Below, one piece after another: positions 25,326-37,989 of a stretch of 64,000 nt of DNA. Every line of letters begins with the position of its first letter. Positions within the stretch are counted from its first letter, which is position 1. Origin of the DNA: Kryptolebias marmoratus. Lineage: Eukaryota > Chordata > Actinopteri > Cyprinodontiformes > Rivulidae. The DNA lies in NCBI RefSeq assembly GCF_001649575.2, contig NC_051434.1, positions 19,101,950 to 19,165,949 of the forward strand. Reading direction: 5' to 3'. The translations under genes were made by a program, and so were the position numbers. The notes beneath the pieces were generated by a model that did no database searches, had not been told where the DNA came from, and worked only from the letters and a program-made list of their open reading frames with translations.

Positions 25326-26724
25326 TTCCTCATTTAAATTCACTACGCATTTATGTAGATTTTGAATGCATAATCAAATTTAAAATCAATTTGAAATCCA
25401 GGTTGTGACAATACAAAATTGAAAGATTACCAAAAGGGTTGAATACTTTTGCGACCCACTCTGCCATCAGTAGAAATGTAATGTTTGAAACTCTCTACAT
25501 GGATGAATAAGGATACTGTATTACATTGTGCTGCATTATATGATACACAGACAAGACTTCAACTAAAAACTAGTCCTTCCTGCTTACTTTTTCCTTTTAG
25601 ATGTCATTCATCTGTTTCTAAGATAACAGTAATGGCTGCAGGGAGCTCTGACATATTACTTCCTGTACTCGTCTTTGTAGAAGACTGTCAGCCATAGGTT
25701 GACCACCTCCTATCTCTGCCGGCAGATAAATCTCGAGCGCACAGATCAGGTAATATTCTGCACTTAATGCTGGCATTTAAGAAACATTCCTCCACCACAG
25801 GCAAAAACGGTGCATGGCTTGGCATTTAGAAGCGGATAATAAAACTTTCCTTAAATATAGCTCTCATCTCAGAGTGCTTTTTAGATGCCCTTAGTGAAGT
25901 CAATTATCTCCCCACACTTGCTATTACTGAGACACTCTGAGCACCTCGCACCTTAAAAGGTCTGTGAATCATGCTTTCTCAAAAATGTCACATTCTTAAC
26001 TGCCTCTCAAAATGTAGACCCTGCGATGTCAGTGGCGGCGTACACGTGTTGGCTTCTTTTATCCATTTGTTACTTAAACATGCCTCTTCAATGTGCTAGA
26101 TGAAGTCAAAGCAAATACTATTCCTTTTAACTGGAAAACAACTTCTTACAAATACTAAAGATCTACTTTGCAATGTAGAAATGCTCAACAATAATCAATG
26201 CTTTGAAAATAAATGTACTTTTTAGTAAGGTTGTATTGCTTGCTAAGAGCATAGATTAAAAAAAAAGACTCCAATATCTCTATTCCTTCAACACGTAATG
26301 TTATTCTCCCATCATCAGTGAAATGTTGCTTTGCTCTGGGGCAAAGAGACCGGTAGCTGGAGTTTCACCCTTTTGATGTAAAGTAAATGAGTGAAAAGAA
26401 CAGAGAGGGAAGCTGAATCATAGGATGCTTCAATGAGAATGAGAAACAACAATCAGAGAAGATGGACAAGAAAAATAGCAAAATATGCTCAGATTGTCAT
26501 GTCATGCATTGCCTGCTGCTCTCTAAACAGCAAAAGTAACATGATGGGCTGCAAATGTAAAACCATATTAGTCTTTAGGGGGTCACAGTGGTTTTATTTT
26601 TCATGCCCAACACCGCAACTGAAAGAAATGTAAAGCTTGAAATGGAGCTTGAGCTTGTTTTCTGGAGATGAAATTTGCAAAGGTTGGAGTTTAGAATAAA
26701 TATCTTGAAACGTAAAGATAAATA

Positions 26725-26845
26725 TATCTGTGATGGACTGTCGACTTGTTCAGGGCGTAACCCCGCCCCTCGTCCAATGGCCGATGAAGACTACCCATGA
26801 CCCTGCATGGGAAAGCAGGTGAAGAAAATGGACGGATATTCAAAT
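26725..26845 (+). repeat. LINE/SINE 3' tail relic (copy 2)
   Basis: It reads gatggactgtcgacttgttc, accccgcccctcgtccaatg and gaaaatggacgga. This is the same module as 8670-8775. Confidence 0.75.
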
Positions 26846-27027
26846 GTAAAGATATCCTCTTTATGTTTTTAAGTTTTAAAATAAATGTTAAGTTTAATAT
26901 TTTTTGAGTATTTGTGAAAATTTGATGCAATGATAAAAGAAGCCATTTAGAAACTTACAGCTAGCACTGACATCCATCTTGAGCAATCCAACTGCATTGG
27001 GATAGTGCTGAATACAGCTGTGAACTG

Positions 27028-27053
27028 CCAGACCACCTGTGGAGGTGGTCTGG
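27028..27053. repeat. perfect hairpin, 11-bp arms, 4-base loop
   Basis: Arms CCAGACCACCT and AGGTGGTCTGG around a GTGG loop, followed by a short T run. The surrounding DNA is not a recognised RNA gene. Confidence 0.7.
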
Positions 27054-28169
27054 ATGGTTTTTATCCGCATACGTTTGGTAGTCTGAATCATAGCCAAGTC
27101 TGAATTTACTAGACGCCAAACAGGAAGCTGGAAGTTGAATCCAGAGCTGTTACAGTGTCCCCACAGGATGGTAGCACATGTTTTAAAGTCTTGCCTCTTC
27201 ATGTAAACAAATTGGACTTTGCACTTGGTAAAATAAACAAAAACACCTCAGATTTTTTTTTCAGGCATTAACTGGTATTAATTCATGTAGTTCTTACTTT
27301 GCAACTATATGGTCAAATAATAACTTCTCTAATATGTTTAGCTCTAATTAGATAAGGTCATGTAACACCATGATGATAGGGAGTAAAGAAGGTCTTAAAG
27401 CCTTAAATCGTCATGTTAGGCCCCGTTCACACAGCAGGCATAATACTTGTCTGTGATCTGAATGCAATCTGTCCGGAGCCCAGCTGTAGGACCACCTACT
27501 GAACTGACGTGACCCCTTTTAGACACCAGTTTTATTATTGGTTTTTAGATAAACTTTGTTTGAAAACTAAAGAAAGTGAAAAGCCTCAAATTACAGCAAA
27601 AGCCCTCCACCCTTAACTCATATTCATTTTATAATTGCATCCTAATATGGTTTAGTAAACAACTATCTCAGTCAAAAAATTGTGTCCATGTTTCTGGATC
27701 ATACTATAATAAATACATCATTGCTCATCAAAAGAAAAAAAAAACTTGGAACAGTACATTTAAAAATAAAACTGAATTTGATAGATTGTTAGTCAGGGTC
27801 CACTTAACATCTAATGAGAGCTATAACCTTTAAGTTTTCCTCATAATTGAAAGTTTCATTTTAGTGACTCAGCATTTTGAACAAGCCTTTTTTATAATTG
27901 ACTTCCTCTGCACCCGCATCAATCTGCCTTCAATTTCCACATAGATGGGGATTATCAAAGAAGAATACTGGCTTCTAAAAGGAAGTAAATTGGGTTAAGG
28001 TTTTCAATTAAACACAAAAGCAACTAAATGCTACTTTTTACTGCAATGTAATCTAATAAAATTAAGAAGATGAAAAAATTAAAAAGAAACAGAAAAAGAA
28101 GGAAAGGAAAGCAATGCTTGTTCTGGAATTATTTTGAGTATAAAAAAAATCACACTATTTTATCTAGAC

Positions 28170-28700
28170 TTGAGCACATTATAGGTCTTAAAGGCTCAGT
28201 TTTATCATAGTTTAGACTGTATTTGTCAGAGAGGTCTTTTTCTGTATCTATAGGGAAATACTCCTCTTTCTCTGCACTTATTTGTTGTGGTGTACCTCAA
28301 GGGGTCCAATTCTGTTTTCTTTACATACAGTATGCTGCCTTTGGGATCAATATTCAGAAAGTATAACATTTCCTTTCACTGTTATGCTGATGACTTTCAA
28401 ATATATTTCCCTTTTAAATTGAATGTGTCCTGCCAAACTGCAGCCGCTGTTTAATGGCCTACAAGATGTCAAACACTGGTTAACTCAAAAATATTTCATC
28501 GTGAATGAAAACAAGACTGAAATTATTGTATTCGGAGATCGTACTCCTCTCAGCGAGTTAACTGACATCAATAGCCCTCTTGCTTCTCATTATTCCTTTG
28601 CTGTCAGAAATCTTGGGAATATTGTCAGACAGTTTTGAAATTTGAACAGCAAGCGTCCACAGTTGTTTTATCAGTTTTTATCAGTTACGTCAGATTGCCA
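28170..28700 (+). pseudogene. L2-like LINE reverse transcriptase remnant
   Basis: The fragment holds CGVPQG at about 28284-28301 and the reverse transcriptase active-site motif YADD (28383-28394, in CYADDFQIYFP), then LQDVKHWLTQ and ENKTEIIVFGD. These are conserved RT blocks of L2/CR1-type LINEs in correct order on the plus strand. Frameshifts separate the blocks, so it is dead. Confidence 0.85.
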
Positions 28701-29719
28701 AAGTAAAATGTACAAATCAATCTATGTCCTGTATTAGTTTACACCAAAACAGTTTTTTAATTTAGTTCAAATGACAAGATGACCAAGTAGGGTTGGAAAG
28801 GTACATGTAATTGTACCTTGATGGTTTGGTACAGACATTTGGGATGGTACATGAATTACATGAACGCGCCAGTCACAGGTGATCCTTTCTCCCATCTAAA
28901 AGTGGGCACACGTTCGATTTAACAGCATTTTGCTAACAGGCCCTGACATAAAATCAAAGAAAAATACTATCTAAATATGAAATCAAACAAAGTGTAATTG
29001 GCTCAGAAGTAGTCAAATCACCTGTGTGGAAAAACTGAGGTGCCACTGATTGTGGTCAGGTGCAGCAGGGAGAGACAAAAGATGCAGGTATGGCATGCAG
29101 TTTTAACATGTAATCAGCACTTTGTAATGAAGCCTCTGTGGCAAGCCATTTGTATATTTATTCAAGAACCCTGATACCAAGCGTAATTTTTTCACAATAT
29201 GTTTTAAATGTTTCACATTTTATATTTTCACATTGTGACTTATTTTATAGTCAAGCTATCAGCTGAAAAATCCTATCTTGCTGTTCATGACCTGCTACCT
29301 TAGACCCTCCCCACTAACAAGGGTGTTTGTTTTTCTGTCTCTGCTTCTGGGATAGCTATTATCTCTTTAAAAATAAACAAGAAAAAAAGAAAATTACTAG
29401 CTTTTGGTATTTATTTCTCTTTTCTGTTGGACCATACCGAAGTCTTACCCTCCTAACGAACATTGAATTCGGAGTATCGTTAGACCCCTATAACCAACTT
29501 TGTTGGATACTAAAAAGCAAGATGAATTTGAGGGTATAAAAACAAAAAACCTAAAACTTTTTTTCTTGTTCTCCTCCCCTACACATAAGAAGCAGTGCCA
29601 AAGTTAAAATCACTTTAGCTTATACACCTGGTGTTTGTGGGTGTGTCGACTGTTTATAATGAGTCAATCACTCTGCGAGCTAACTTTGTTATTTTCTTTT
29701 TTATTTATATGATTAGTTT

Positions 29720-30060
29720 TGCCACTCTCCCTCGGAATGCCGACAGCTGTCTCGCGGCTCTCTTCTCAGTCTCAGATAAACGCTCGGACGCCGCGGCTGA
29801 AAGAGCTTGAAATCTCCGAGGGTTATAAACATGCACTGCTGAAGCTCGCTTTTCTCCTCCTCCTTGTCGATAAATGCAATGCCAGGGCTATTCTTTGACG
29901 GCCACATAGACGCGCACAGCTGTGGCTGGAAAAATAAGCTAATTCCTTTTCGATCTCCCGGCAACCAGCGCCGAACTTGGGAACTGAGTGTGTGCCCATC
30001 TCTCCTACTCTGGGTTTTACTCCTGCGGCATCCACACTCATACTGCTTCCTATGTGCAGG
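29720..30060. promoter_or_regulatory. CpG-richer conserved-looking block
   Basis: CG dinucleotides (ctcgcggctc, ggacgccgcggc, gacgcgcacagc) are concentrated here, about 600 bases from the PHD exon, in otherwise CpG-poor intron DNA. No repeat family matches. It could be an enhancer. No exon with supported splice sites was found. Confidence 0.2.
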
Positions 30061-30299
30061 AGCCTTTAAACAGAGTATAGCAAGAAGGTTAAATGGGAAA
30101 TTAAACCCTGTTTAACAAAAAAAACCCAAAAGAAACAATAGTCCAATAAATCATACTTGCACTTCCACTTTTTTAAAAGCCACAGATGTTTAAATCAAAA
30201 TTCCTTGAAGGAGCTTTAATTTGAAGGAGCCCATACTGTCTGCCACCTTGCATGTATAATTTTAAATAAAGATCTCAAGCAATCTCTTGGCTCTCACAG

Positions 30300-30480
30300 T
30301 ATGCGTTGGGAGGAAGTCTTGGCGTCTACGAAATTCTCGCACAATGCCTGTAAAATTGAGTAACAGCCACCTTTGTGTTTGCTAAGATCGAGTCAAAAAT
30401 CGAGTTGACTTTAAAGGTTAGCCACTTGTAGATGTACATTTTCATTGGAATTCATCTACTGGTTCATGAGATATTTTTCT
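30300..30480 (-). repeat. dispersed repeat, reverse copy
   Basis: The complement has atatctcatgaaccagtaga, aatgtacatctacaagtgg and ttactcaattttacagg, matching the repeat at 43860 and 5690. Confidence 0.7.
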
Positions 30481-30642
30481 ACCAAGACAGAAAGATGCAC
30501 ACAAACACACACAGTACACGATTGCTCGCCTTTCATAGCAGCGGGGAATAAAGATAGAATGCTTTTATATAAACATAACGTGTCCATCAATAATAAAGAT
30601 GTGTTCTGATTTCCTGCGCGTGCAGACTGTTTACACACTCAC

Positions 30643-30760
30643 CTTGGATGAGGATGTGTCACACTCCTGGCAGATCCAGCCATATCCTGTCTGCTTGGGA
30701 GATTTCTTCAGTGGGGGGTCCAGGCACCCGAAGTGATAGCAGAGCTGGCACTCATCACAC
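30643..30760 (-). CDS. phf14: phf14 internal coding exon (core of C-terminal PHD finger)
   Basis: This 118-base exon has minus-strand acceptor tgcctcag and donor gtgagtgtg. It completes an Arg codon, then reads 39 codons: CDECQLCYHFGCLDPPLKKS then PKQTGYGWICQECDTSSSK. With the CTTC of the preceding exon the zinc ligands are Cys4-His-Cys3: CTTC, CDEC, the His of CYH, the Cys of FGC, and CQEC. The Trp two residues before the last Cys pair is the PHD hallmark. The wording is nearly identical to the last PHD finger of mammalian PHF14, which makes the gene assignment firm. PHD fingers of this type read histone H3 tails; the exact ligand of this finger cannot be read from sequence. The exon ends in phase 0 and is followed by a 26 kb intron. 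Confidence 0.97.
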
Positions 30761-31189
30761 CTGAGGCAGGGACAGGAATAGCACCTGTTATGTGCCACAT
30801 AAATAAAGCCACAGCCTTCCTTCATTCAGAAGACCAGCTCAGGAGTGAAGATGGATGATGATAGGGCCACGGGTTGTCAGGAATGAGGATTTGTTCATGT
30901 TCTTCAAACCCTCTTTCATCACTTCAGTCCCTTGACTTTACACAGTCATCCTCTGTGGTCAGCTATGGTTTTGTAAGTGTCCTGATACATACAGATTTTG
31001 TTACACTTAGGTTGACTAAAACTCAACAAAACATGAAAGCTCAAGTGGAAGCAATAAGGGTAAGACAAAATGCAATTAAAAAGTTACCATAAAACTAAAA
31101 AAAACCTAAGTTAGGGTGATTCAAAATACAAAAGATGCCATAAAACACGTTCAGGGAAAATGCTGATTTATTATTGCCTGCCAACAAAG

Positions 31190-32130
31190 GAGAAGGTGGA
31201 CAACAATGTTTTTGCCTGTGTCTGTTACCAAAATCCTTTTTTTCATGAATTAATGAAACTCACAGAAACTATTCATTGGATATACGTACATCAACAACTG
31301 ATTACCTTTTGGAGTCAACTTGATTCAATCTGATCGGACCTTTAAAAACAATAAAATGGCTATAACTCCGTCAATTTTACAGATATTGACATAAAAGAAA
31401 CTGGTGTGGTAGTAGTTGAGACTGATTCCCAATGCAAAGCACTAACAGACTGAACAACATCTTTGTTTAAAATTGTGTCAGTAACTATTTGGAGTCAACT
31501 CTATCTATTACTAAAATTTAATTTCATGAACTTCTGGGAAGAATTTAAAGAAACTTCCAGGAATTAATCACCGGGACCCACAACTGATTAAAATTTGGAA
31601 CCAACCAAATTAAGGGCCGCCACTGCAGCTAATCAATACCAGCACACACAAAACTGACTATAAATCAATCAGTTTTACTGATAATGAGCTAAAATTTGCT
31701 GTAGTTGTAGCTGAGAGTCATTCATAGCAATTACTCTAAGTGTTTAAACTTTAACGTTAACTGCTGGAGTCAATAATGTTTGTTAATAAAATTTGTTACT
31801 AACAACCAATAGATGGACTTTAATGAAACTTTTAGAAAGTAAATATTGGATATTAATTTACAACTGATTAACATTTGGAGTTAATCCAGTTCAGTTTGGC
31901 CTCTGGAGCTAAATGACATTACCCAACACAAAAATGGCTATATTGTAACACAGCCACATTTTTTTAGCTACTGAGCTAAAATGTGATGTGGTAGAAGCTG
32001 ATAATCACTCATAACACACAACTCAGAACTCATAACTCTCAGCGACACGTCTTCCAGTATTTTCAAGGTTTGACATTTCTCAACTTAAGGTAATTTAACC
32101 TTAAACGCTAGCATATAAGGCAGCGGTGAT
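31190..32130 (+). repeat. dispersed repeat, about three tandem ~300-bp units
   Basis: The block around acaactgattaMMWtttgga occurs at about 31290, 31580 and 31870, each followed by atggcYatAWa-like text and ctgataatgagctaaaat-like text. Spacing is close to 290 bases. The longest array of this family in the window. Confidence 0.8.
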
Positions 32131-33779
32131 ATGCATTCCTTCATGCAGTGCTAATCCTTAATTTCAAAACTGTATTATTACCCAGTTTATGTTGTGTTTT
32201 TATGTTATAAAACACTATTAGTTACAAAAGGCAGACCTTTGTGTATTAGCAGTGTTTGAGGCAATGTGATGCAGTGTGTTGTTGTTTTGTACATGTGACT
32301 TCAGATCTGTGGTTTTGTTGCACAGGCTGTAAAATATAGTAACTGTCATTTATTTCTGGTTGTAAATACTGTAGAGGAACAAAGACATTATCAGGATATT
32401 AAGAATAATCTTCTTTAAACCAGTAATTCATATAGCTCAAGGTTGTTTTGACTGTCTGGGTCAACAAAGTAAGCCTGTACTGTATTGCTCTTCAGAAAAT
32501 AAAATAAAATTAGGCTTTTGAATAAGAGGTTGATACTTTATATACCATTACTGTAATCTGCTTGCATTATGAAATGTCTGAGGTGCACACACTCTCGTAT
32601 TTTTGTATTTTATTCAAAGAGCCTCTTTTTTACACAACCTTCATATTTGATTTTATCTGTTTTTATTGGTCAAACTCTCTGTTTGGCTTAAAAACTCTTT
32701 CTAAAGTAGACCATTTCTTCCTACCATTGTTGTGGTTTATGTTTTTTTTTTGGTCCTAAAATCTCCCACAATGCCCTTCTGTCCTCAGTAATGAAGATGA
32801 ATAGAGTTCGTGGTTGACCTCCATGACTCTCCTGTTATCAGATTTTCAATAGAGAACGTGAATCTCCTTCATTGATTAGGACGTAATTGGTTCTAATTGG
32901 GAAATGTGTGTTTACTAGTCAGAGGGAGCTTATGGAGAGGTGGTCAGCCTAGTAAATGATTAAAAGAAAAGCCAGACTTTCTGCAATATATTTACAGTTC
33001 AATGTTATCGTGTCAAACAGACACATGATACCTGAAGACAGTACTTTAAAACATTTTATAAACTATTTTAACTTATAACACAGTTCAGTTGATGAAAAGT
33101 GGAAGACTTCTTGCACATAATAGTTAGAATGTTAACCTAAACTACAAAAGTAAATAAAACATATTTAGCTGTAAAAAACACAAACTAAAAAAACTACATA
33201 TATCACAAATCAGTATTTTAGAGACGTATTTAAAGCATTTAAGGAAGCTTCTGATTGTTTCTTCTCACCTGTGCCCCATAAATATAGGGAAATTAATTTT
33301 AAAAATGATGATTTTCGTTTTATTAAGACTGCATGGATATGTTCTTCTACAACACTGAGGACAAAATATAATAAAATCAGAGTAGATTGGGTGTGATTTA
33401 TGGTAACTATTCTTTAGGAAGCAACTATTATTTGTAAGTAATGAAGCCAGATTTGTGCTGAGTGTGTATTCTTGAGGGAATTAGGCTGATTGATGAATCG
33501 AATGTGATGGCACTGCAAAAATCTTCAAAGCAACACATGTTAAAAAATGTTAACTTTAAACAGGAATTCCCCAGAACATCATCAGTGTGAATTTATGATT
33601 GGTAGTAAGAACAGGCAAACATTAACCCACAATGAATGTTTCACATTTCATTTTGTTTTAATGTCTTTGAAAAGACTATTAAAAATAAGCTGTCCAAACA
33701 AATGAACATTTAATGAAAAAAATAACAAACAAAAAAGTACCCGTACTTTTAAAATATGAAAAGAAGCCATCTCCAACAA

Positions 33780-33895
33780 GTCTCTTTGTACTCAACTGTC
33801 TCATTTTGTAGCCCCTTTAGCCCCACTTCGTATCCACCTTAGCAACCGCCCCAACGTTGATGATTTCAATTACTGAAGTACACTTTTGAAATTAA
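33780..33895. repeat. internal fragment of the CACTGGGCTG element family
   Basis: It shares caccttagcaaccgcccc and actgaagtacacttttgaaa with the interior of copy C (caccttggcagctgccg, actggagtacacttttgaaa at about 42840-42895). Ends are absent. Confidence 0.6.
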
Positions 33896-35956
33896 GCTTC
33901 TAAAATAATATGACATTTTATCATGTTTGCCTAAAAACACAGGAAGACTATGTTGTGCTTTTTCTGTATTTCATACAAGCAGCATCTTCTTCAATACACC
34001 TGAACTGTCAAGAGGAGTCAGTGCCTGGGACATGCAGATTTGCAAATGAGAGCTGCAATTGTCAGTCTGGGGGTTTTTATTGTTGGAAATTGAAGTAGGA
34101 CCTCGTTTACAGGTCCTGCCATGTTGTATTTTTGGAACCAGTGTCTGTGCCCTAAGGATGTGTGAGGCTTTACTGCAAGGTTAGGGTAAGGTGAGGAAGG
34201 GGGCCAGGTCATTTGCTAGATAGTTATGCAGTCTGCAAATTGAATGCAAGACCTTATTCTGCGTAAATGTTTTATTTTTTCCTTGTATCTGCAAAAGTCT
34301 ACTTAGTTCATTTTTAATATTGTCAGCACTCATCATTAGCACCTACAAAGTCTCCAAGCTCATTAGTGATTCAGCTGGGGACATCAGTGTGGCCCAGCAA
34401 GACTTGCTGTTATTTCATATCTTTTTAAAAACCTCTGTGAAATATTTCGCTACATATTTTTTTGTCAAATCTTGACACTTCAACTTGTGTTTCCTACACA
34501 GTCTAAATAGACCAAACTAGAAACTGTAATAGGGTGAGAGAACTTTCTTGTCTGCAAATTTGTGAACATAGTGTTTACATCTAGAGATGAGCATTGGGAA
34601 GGTACAGTTCACAACATTGTTGGTGCAGTTTCTTATCTCTGAATACAAAGAAACTATATGCAAGTTATTTTATTCTGTTTGCCTAATCAGCAGTTTTGTT
34701 TGCTATCTTTGTCTGTGTATGACTATTTAAAAAATCCACAATGTCATCTTTTGACTAGGTAGAATTTAGCAACATAAATGTCCGCCTAAGTACTAGAATT
34801 ACACGAAAAGTCTGTGGTAACTTTGTTTTGACTAGAATTAGCAAATCTCTAGTAAGCATTATAATATGGAATGCTGCCCTCTGGCAAGAGGCTAAAAATA
34901 CCTGTGAAATAGATGCGATAATACAGTGTAGTAGTTACAAATTACGCACGGCAGATTTAGTAAAACCAGAGTAAAAATTTAATTGGCATGGATAATTGGC
35001 ATCTTATGAGTTGTAAGAGCATAACCTAACAGCTGCTGCACATTAGCACAAATTTGCCATGGCAGGTGCATCTCTTCCTCGCCTCTTCTCTCACACACAT
35101 ATACAGATGATGTGTGTGATGGGCTGAGCAGGCATATCTGCCCAGGAAACGATGGGAATTTAAAGTGCCCTCTAGCCAACTAGTGAATAGAAGACAAATG
35201 ACCAAAGTGTGTGTGCTCCACTAATGAGCCCACTCCCATTGTTGTGCACAAACTGCCAATTGATTTTATATGAATCTCCAACTAAGGCAAAAAGGAAAGA
35301 CCAAAGTCTTCTGTTTCACAGCTGGAGACCCTTGAATACCTTCCAAATTCACAGGAGGGCTCTTTTCATTTAGCAAGACTGCGACGACTACACACATGCT
35401 TTCCTAATGACTTTAGCTCCGTTTCTGCTGTGTATCATGGGGAAGATCTTTACACTAAAGCACTGCTTTCTGAAGCAGACACAGGGTTTCAATGTGTATT
35501 AGTGGAGCGGTGTGGTTTTTAGGATGGCCTAATTTCAAGCAAAACTGCACTTCATTCTCAAACAGATCCACACATTGACCAAAGATCAACAAAAGCATTT
35601 AAGCGTTCAGCATTCCGACAAATTAGTTCTTTTAAATAAAAGAATAATTGGAGAAGTACAGTACATTTACAGAACCCCTGTGGACGGATGTATCAATGAA
35701 AGTATTTATCTTTGGAAGATGCTGGCATGTCACTAATTAGATTGTTCGGCAGGAAGAAGGAAGCCAACTTTCATATGAACATGATACCCACCTCTCAATA
35801 CCACATAATAAATGAGAACATGCAACTCTGTCACTTAAATATAATTACAAAATGTTCTTCCTTTGCCAAATAATACCCAACCAGTGGAAATGAATAGATG
35901 AGCGTATTCTCAGAGCAGTTCTGAACCTAAATATACAGGAAAGACTGCCTTAAAAG

Positions 35957-36643
35957 TAAAGGTAGTATCTCACTGGGCTGTGAGTGTTGATAACTACTGT
36001 AGTTGGCGAATGGCATTCACCAGGGAGTCTCCAAAATGTCTCAAAATGTTCACAGGGTTTCTCAGTTGCGTGAGTCACAGAGACTCACAGCCTTGTTGTT
36101 AGAATTTTCAAAATGTTAAAAAAAAAAAAAACTGCATAAACTTTCTCTTAAAATAGTCAGCATTGTTGTTGGCATCTCTAAGCCATCTCCAACCTTTCCC
36201 AATTTACTTTTTGTGAATTTTAGAACACCACAATTGTATTTTGACATCTGCACAGGGATTTTCCTATGACAGTAAACATCCAAGGCTACAGCGCCAAATG
36301 TCAAGGTGTAAAAGTCACACTAGTGATAAATAGGAACGTTTGATAAACTTGTCCAAATCTGCCTATCTTTATTTCAAAAGTGTACTGCAGTAGATTAAAT
36401 TGTAAATGTGGGGGCGGCTGCCAAGGTGTGTGCAAAGCGGGTATAATATGGGGGAAGGTAGGCTATCCGTAAACACAAAAATAGGCCAGTGTTTTCAAAA
36501 ACTGGCCACTCAAAACATGGCTACATGTTCAATGGTTGGAGACACTCAGAATTCAGTGAGACTGCAATAAAATATTTGCCCATTTTCTCACAATCCTGAG
36601 TCACCAACTAGTTAACAGTTGCAGCTCAGTGAAATACTACCTT
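35957..36643. mobile_element. non-autonomous DNA element, CACTGGGCTG family (copy B, longest)
   Basis: The left end is TAAAGGTAGTATCTCACTGG and the complement of the right end is CTAAGGTAGTATTTCACTGA, each continuing into gctg and an inner ctgttg-like block. 687 bases, no ORF for a transposase. Relative to copy C it lies in the opposite orientation. Confidence 0.8.
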
Positions 36644-36908
36644 AGGCAGCATCACTGAAAAATGCTGTTGCCCATCAAGGTGACATACTGTAAGTGTTGA
36701 AGAAGCTGGCTTTGATATTTTAAAAACTCCTGTCGCTCTAGGTGATGACATCAACCATGTATTAAAAGAAAAGAAAGTTTGCCTGTGAAGATGTTTTCAT
36801 TGGTAAAATATGTGGTTTGTTAATCCTTTCTCCAATTTCTGATGTGAAGATAATGAATGAAAATATTTTGGTAAGCCACATTTAACATTCATTACTTTCC
36901 ATGTACAA

Positions 36909-36973
<65 letters not shown>
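36909..36973. repeat. GT/TA microsatellite
   Basis: (TG)n followed by about 27 tandem TA units; a likely polymorphic locus. Confidence 0.95.
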
Positions 36974-36977
<4 letters not shown>

Positions 36978-37364
36978 TACATTACAATATATGACACTGT
37001 TACTGTCATTAACTTGATGTTTCTCTTCTTTTCACAGCATGTACTCTTGGCTTGGTGCCTTTGTGTCCTTTTCCTGTTTTCTCACCATCAAAGCAATGGA
37101 GGCAAATAGCCTTATTTTCTGAGCCTGCTTTTGTTGAAAGTTTCTCACTGTTAAAAAGTGAGGTAAAACTAATGCAGAACTTCTGTTTGTCACAACCCTT
37201 TGTTTGAATAAGTATTTGACAAGACCACAAATTTCACTGGATTTATGAAGAGTTTGACCAGTTGGTGGCACTACAAGAAAAATCTGAAGACTCTAAATGC
37301 ATGATTAGACATGTATAAAAATAAGAAATCTATATCCAGTAAGACAGTGGATATAACCACTCGA

Positions 37365-37845
37365 AGATATTTTTGGATCATGTTGTAATAACTGAAAGAT
37401 ATGCTGCTTGGATGAGAGTCATATCTGTGACCATGGTTCTTAACTTGAAAAAGGTTGAAAAAAAAAAAAGCTCCAGGGCTGGGGTTGAATCTTTGCCGGA
37501 GTTTAAGTGTCTGGGCCTATTGTTGACGAGTGATGGCGGAATAGAGCAAGAGATGGACCAAAAATTGAGGCAGTATGAAAAGAGTTGCTACTCAAGTCTG
37601 TTCTGGTTAAAAAGGAGTTGAGCCAAAAGGCAAAGCTCTTGATTTACTGCTTTATCTGTGTTCCAGATATTCCCAGATATTAGCAGCTGAAATGAGCTTC
37701 CTCTGTAGTGTGGCCAGCGTGCCACTATGGAGAGGGATGTGTGAGTTTTCCTTCTGAACCTGTTGCTTCCGTGACCCAACAACACATAAGCAAAAGTAAG
37801 TGGATGGATGGATGGATGGATGGATGGATGGATGGATGGATAAAT
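37365..37845 (+). pseudogene. Rex3/RTE-like LINE 3' end with GGAT tail
   Basis: Frame pieces AWMRVISVTMVLNLKKVE, LPEFKCLGLLLTSDGGIEQE, KELSQKAKLLIYCF and AAEMSFLCSV are in the order seen in the C-terminal part of the fish RTE LINE. They are followed by a (GGAT)n tail at 37799-37841, the tail type of Rex3. Frameshifts and a large deletion before the tail make it inactive. Confidence 0.8.
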
Positions 37846-37989
37846 AATCATGTCACTGTGATGAACACTGTCATCTTTTCCTTCCTTGGCTTCATTTAGT
37901 ATTCCCATTTTCTTGTTACTAAAGTCAAAACTACCACAACAAAAAGCATCAAAACAATTCAGTAACCTATTGGTGACATTATAGACAAA

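Larger units (their letters stand above)
24555..25462 (+). mobile_element. Tc1/mariner element, interrupted by a SINE
   Basis: The left end GGGTCTGAAAGCATTCAACC and the complement of the right end GGGTCGCAAAAGTATTCAAC are inverted repeats, each followed by ttggtaatc. Inside are degraded transposase sequences. A tRNA-derived SINE sits at about 24640-24958. The element is dead. Confidence 0.85.
4703..30642 (-). other. phf14: phf14 last intron (about 26 kb)
   Basis: The intron is bounded by a donor at 30642 (gtgagtgtg on the minus strand) and an acceptor at 4703-4710 (ctttgcag). It carries the transposon relics listed separately. The stretches 7000-7960, 8000-8650, 9850-12200, 15200-16070, 16690-18220, 19480-24550 and 25470-26720 hold no gene or repeat family I can name. 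They contain only short chance ORFs and single-copy-looking DNA. Confidence 0.8.
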
